From Desulfobacterales bacterium (GTDB lineage Bacteria; Desulfobacterota; Desulfobacteria; Desulfobacterales; Desulfosalsimonadaceae), in assembly GCA_034520365.1 (NCBI GenBank), contig JAXHNP010000003.1:434001-498000 (forward strand): DNA of 64,000 nucleotides, in the 5' to 3' direction. Position 1 is the first letter of the stretch; the number at the start of each line of letters is the position of its first letter. A model generated the notes under the pieces. That model did not search any database and had not been told where the DNA came from. It saw nothing but the letters and a program-made list of their open reading frames with translations. Position numbers and translations under genes: made by a program. This document shows, one piece after another, positions 63,220 through 64,000 of the stretch.

Positions 63220-63747
63220 TCACGAGTCCGAATATGTGGCGTTATATTTTTCAATCAGCCTGTCTGTTATGTCAATGGAGTTAGGATAATAAATGGCCGC
63301 GCTTTTTTCGATGATCAGCAGATACCCCTCCTCCTTTCCGATCTCCTCGGCCAATGAAAAGATCTCGGTCTGAAGCTTCTCAAGCAGCTTGGTCTCAAGC
63401 TCCCGCAGCTCGGATTGATACTTTTTCTGCTTGGATTGAAAATCATACTTTTTAATATCCAGTTCCCGCTGTTTTTCCTCGCGCTTTTTCCGGCTCATCA
63501 CCATGGACTCGCGGTCTAGCTGCTCCCGCAGCTTTTCGATTTCAGTGCCGAGTTCCCGGATATCACTTTCCATTTCACGCCCCTTTTTCTGGAGCTGCGC
63601 CTGGATGTCTTTACCCGCCTCGGATTCCGTAAGAATCCGCTGAAAATCCACAATGCCGATCTTTGCCACATCCGCTCCCCATGCCGGGACTGCGCACACA
63701 GCCGCCACTGCTATACATGCAAAAACGGAGACAATCACTCGCTTCAT
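63220..63747 (-). CDS. skp: OmpH/Skp-family periplasmic chaperone
   Basis: The 175-residue protein has a signal peptide ending near AVPAWGA, IGIVDFQRILTESEAG, and a long charged coiled coil (KREEKQRELDIKKYDFQSKQ) as in Skp/OmpH, which holds outer-membrane proteins in transit. It lies between bamA and lpxD, the usual arrangement. Start preceded by AAGGGGGAAAT. Confidence 0.92.
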   Translation of the reverse strand: MKRVIVSVFACIAVAAVCAVPAWGADVAKIGIVDFQRILTESEAGKDIQAQLQKKGREMESDIRELGTEIEKLREQLDRESMVMSRKKREEKQRELDIKKYDFQSKQKKYQSELRELETKLLEKLQTEIFSLAEEIGKEEGYLLIIEKSAAIYYPNSIDITDRLIEKYNATYSDS

Positions 63748-63776
63748 ATTTCCCCCTTATTTTCAAAGTATTCCAC

Positions 63777-63806
63777 TAATACCTAATACCTAACACCTAA
63801 TACCTT
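63777..63806. repeat. Heptanucleotide array (CCTAATA units) between bamA and skp
   Basis: CTAATACCTAATACCTAACACCTAATACCT is composed of degenerate CCTAATA units, like the arrays at 19998, 24799 and 36766. Non-coding, about 7 bp after the end of bamA on the minus strand. Confidence 0.7.
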
Positions 63807-63812
63807 TCTATA

Positions 63813-64000
63813 TCAAAAACTGCCGCCAATGGAAAACTCCCATCGTCCGCTGTCCTCGCCCTCCCGGCGGTCCAGAATATGGCCGCGCTCCAGGCGAAGC
63901 GGTCCCATGGGCGAATACCAGCGGATCCCGTATCCCCAGCTCTCCCGCATGTCATCGAATTTGATCGGGCCGTCGGCATAGGCGTTTCCCGTATCATAGA
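63813..64000 (-). CDS. bamA: BamA outer-membrane assembly protein, C-terminal end (partial)
   Basis: Only the last 62 codons are in the window. They encode the final beta strands of a BamA barrel, with YGIRWYSPMGPLRLERGHI and a terminal WEFSIGGSF ending in phenylalanine, the signal for outer-membrane proteins. BamA inserts beta-barrel proteins into the outer membrane. The gene is followed by skp, lpxD and fabZ in the typical order. The main part lies to the right of the window. Confidence 0.92.
   Translation of the reverse strand, partial: YDTGNAYADGPIKFDDMRESWGYGIRWYSPMGPLRLERGHILDRREGEDSGRWEFSIGGSF

Overview
The window looks like chromosome of a strictly anaerobic, Gram-negative, probably sulfate-reducing Desulfobacterota (Desulfobacteraceae-like). 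The evidence is a complete transmembrane electron-transfer complex TmcDCBA, a large set of heterodisulfide-reductase (Hdr/Mvh) genes beside Wood-Ljungdahl-type methylene-H4folate reductases (MetF, MetV), corrinoid methyltransferases, two in-frame UGA (selenocysteine) codons, and a complete-looking lipid A/LPS block. TAG ends many ordinary genes here (both the first MttB gene and the corrinoid gene among them), which argues against pyrrolysine use. I saw no rRNA, tRNA or CRISPR array.

Layout. (1) 1-6512, minus strand: a methyl-transfer cluster, read as a sarcosine/dimethylglycine (betaine-forming) N-methyltransferase, a corrinoid protein, two MttB-family methyltransferases without pyrrolysine, then a hydantoinase/oxoprolinase-family ASKHA protein that runs off the left edge. 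(2) 6513-7165: AT-rich intergenic DNA with a possible structured RNA. (3) 7166-10631, plus strand: DUF1015 protein, panC and metK. (4) 10632-16590: accessory and housekeeping genes (LPP20-like exported protein, HD hydrolase, mobB, a four-helix-bundle gene inside a repeat-bounded element, mltF, apbE). (5) 16620-24758: a strong promoter, then tmcD, C, B, A, a receiver protein, a histidine kinase with periplasmic c-haem motifs, and a receiver-kinase hybrid. (6) 25022-36718, minus strand: hdrB, hdrC, an HdrA with an embedded response-regulator receiver domain, a FrhB/FdhB-like protein, mvhD, an HdrA with a GltD-like NAD(P)H module, and upstream a receiver-PAS-kinase. (7) 37084-45029, plus strand: metF, selenocysteine HdrA, selenocysteine MvhD, metV, a second metF and a receiver protein. 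(8) 45125-49011: an AroE-like protein with altered catalytic residues, and two PAS kinases. (9) 49248-64000: LPS and envelope genes waaA, kdsB, a membrane methyltransferase, a sugar-kinase-like protein, lpxK, lptG, lptF, msbA, lpxB, a GnnA-like oxidoreductase, lpxI, lpxA, fabZ, lpxD, skp/ompH and the end of bamA.

How it fits together. Regions 6 and 7 resemble the MetVF-HdrABC-MvhD reductase complex known from acetogens. Here they are split into two divergent operons, duplicated (three HdrA, two MvhD, two MetF) and surrounded by signalling kinases. Each selenocysteine protein has a cysteine paralogue in the same window. The most unusual object is the HdrA with an internal, apparently functional receiver domain (residues about 190-305, phospho-acceptor D240), which suggests that an electron-bifurcating or confurcating enzyme is controlled directly by phosphorylation. 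Region 1 pairs a SAM-dependent betaine-forming methyltransferase with corrinoid enzymes of the type that demethylate betaines; metK, transcribed divergently, lies 3 kb away.

Several repeat families are dispersed between the genes: 7-bp tandem arrays (TAGGTAT-like), palindromic elements with AATTTGTTCT termini, and a CATTCCGAGGAGC-type hairpin. All functional statements are read from sequence motifs and remembered family knowledge; no database search was run.
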